Assembly (NCBI GenBank): GCA_046153685.1
Contig: JBJXGH010000031.1
Coordinates: 1 to 25,494, forward strand
From: CAMAPP01 sp046153685
GTDB lineage: Bacteria > Pseudomonadota > Alphaproteobacteria > CADEGL01
DNA: 25,494 bases
Reading direction: 5' to 3'
Shown: piece after piece, positions 24,803-25,494 of the stretch
Position numbering within the stretch: position 1 is the first letter of the stretch
Layout of the letters: each line of letters starts with the position of its first letter
Position numbers and translations under genes: made by a program
Notes under the pieces: generated by a model
Told to the model about the DNA's origin: nothing
Seen by the model: the letters and a program-made list of their open reading frames with translations, nothing else
The model's database searches: none

Positions 24803-25494
24803 CTAAACCCGGAACAGCTCGGGCTCGATGGTCGCGAGAGGCGCGCAGCCGTTCGCGGTGATCTCGATCGGCATGCTGGCGCACACCGCGCCCACGCCCT
24901 GCTTGTAGAGCGCGGGCACCAGGTGAAAACACATGCCGGGCTGGAGAATCCGGGGATCGTTGGCGCGAATCGCCATGACGTGGGATTCCGACCAGCGAGG
25001 CGGAAACCCCAAGCCGATGCCGTAGGCCGCGCGCACGACAAACAATTCGCCGTAGCCGCAGGCCTCGACCGCCGCGCGCACCACCCGGTCGGCTTCGCCC
25101 GAGGTCATGCCCGGGCCGATATTCGCCAGGCCCGCCTCGAGCGCCGCGCGCGAGGCGTCGTGCATGCGCGCGATTTCCGACGGCGGCGCGCCGATCGACG
25201 AGACGCGAAAGACGGGCGCGTTGTAGCGCGCCGCGACGCAGGCCATCTCGGTATTCACCACCTCTCCGGGAGCAATGGCGCGGCCGGTCCAGGAGCTGTG
25301 CGCGAGGAAGGTGCGCGCGCCCGTGGTGACGAACGGCCCCATGGACATGGGCTCGCTGCCGTGACGCAGGGCGGCGGCGAACAGATTGCTCGCGAGCTCA
25401 TGGTCTCGCATGCCGGGCTTCAGGGCGAAGATCGCCTCGCGCATCGCGGCCGAGGTGATGGCCCCGGCCTTGCGCATATACGCGAGCTCCGCCG
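24803..25494 (-). CDS. M24-fold (creatinase/aminopeptidase-like) hydrolase, partial
   Basis: The frame runs to the right edge, so the N-terminal part is missing. About 230 residues of the C-terminal pita-bread domain are seen, beginning AELAYMRKAGAITSAAM, the usual entry to M24 domains. Later blocks are FLAHSSWTGRAIAPGEVV, FRVSSIG, YGIGLGFPPRWSES and LQPGMCFHLVPALY. The five metal ligands of methionine or Xaa-Pro aminopeptidases (D, D, H, E, E) are not in place: the first aspartate region reads VNTEMACVAARY, HG is YG, and the glutamates are absent near the end. This resembles the creatinase / ectoine hydrolase (DoeA) branch, which cleaves C-N bonds without metal; the substrate is unknown. An ATG at 25477 is internal to the domain and is not the start. 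Confidence 0.85.
   Translation of the reverse strand, partial: AELAYMRKAGAITSAAMREAIFALKPGMRDHELASNLFAAALRHGSEPMSMGPFVTTGARTFLAHSSWTGRAIAPGEVVNTEMACVAARYNAPVFRVSSIGAPPSEIARMHDASRAALEAGLANIGPGMTSGEADRVVRAAVEACGYGELFVVRAAYGIGLGFPPRWSESHVMAIRANDPRILQPGMCFHLVPALYKQGVGAVCASMPIEITANGCAPLATIEPELFRV

Overview
The window is visibly very GC-rich, with strong G/C preference at third codon positions and few AT-rich stretches. Gene content and order (aroK-aroB, bolA next to a J-domain gene, cobS-cobT, rpmB beside an esterase-like phytase gene, large-subunit methylmalonyl-CoA mutase, class 2 pyrD) point to an alphaproteobacterium, most likely Rhodospirillales-like. This placement comes from family knowledge; no alignment was run. 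There are no insertion sequences, prophage genes, CRISPR arrays, rRNA genes or recognisable tRNA genes. It reads as ordinary chromosomal core with some lineage-specific genes.

Layout. At 1-3.65 kb (+): end of shikimate kinase, 3-dehydroquinate synthase, a CNNM/CBS/CorC membrane protein and a DUF2889 protein. At 3.67-4.40 kb (-): a ribbon-helix-helix protein and BolA, separated by an AT-rich island. At 4.46-9.32 kb (+): a J-domain protein, cobaltochelatase subunits CobS and CobT, a small hypothetical ORF and an exported esterase-like phytase-family protein. At 9.37-23.66 kb everything is on the minus strand; in transcription order: pyrD, a membrane-anchored degenerate EAL protein, a HAD-IIA hydrolase, a TetR regulator, methylmalonyl-CoA mutase, a 1373-residue coiled-coil membrane protein, an Atm1-type ABC exporter, MeaB and ribosomal protein L28. 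At 23.9-24.8 kb (+) there is a branched-chain aminotransferase, convergent with a partial M24-fold hydrolase that runs off the right edge.

Two themes tie the genes together. The first is cobalamin: CobS/CobT help insert cobalt during aerobic B12 synthesis, Mcm uses adenosylcobalamin, and MeaB protects Mcm. The second is cell polarity: the coiled-coil protein (two N-terminal membrane helices, about 1160 helical residues, conserved C-terminal domain) resembles TipN/growth-pole-ring proteins, and the EAL protein has the architecture of TipF (two membrane helices, coiled coil, degenerate EAL). In Caulobacter TipN recruits TipF to the new pole.

The most striking sequence feature is the coiled coil itself. 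It contains two uninterrupted arrays of an exact 25-residue repeat, 21 units and 11 units, which I counted directly. It is encoded between mcm and an ABC exporter with gaps of only 4 and about 9 bp, so a polarity-type scaffold is apparently co-transcribed with B12-dependent propionyl-CoA metabolism.
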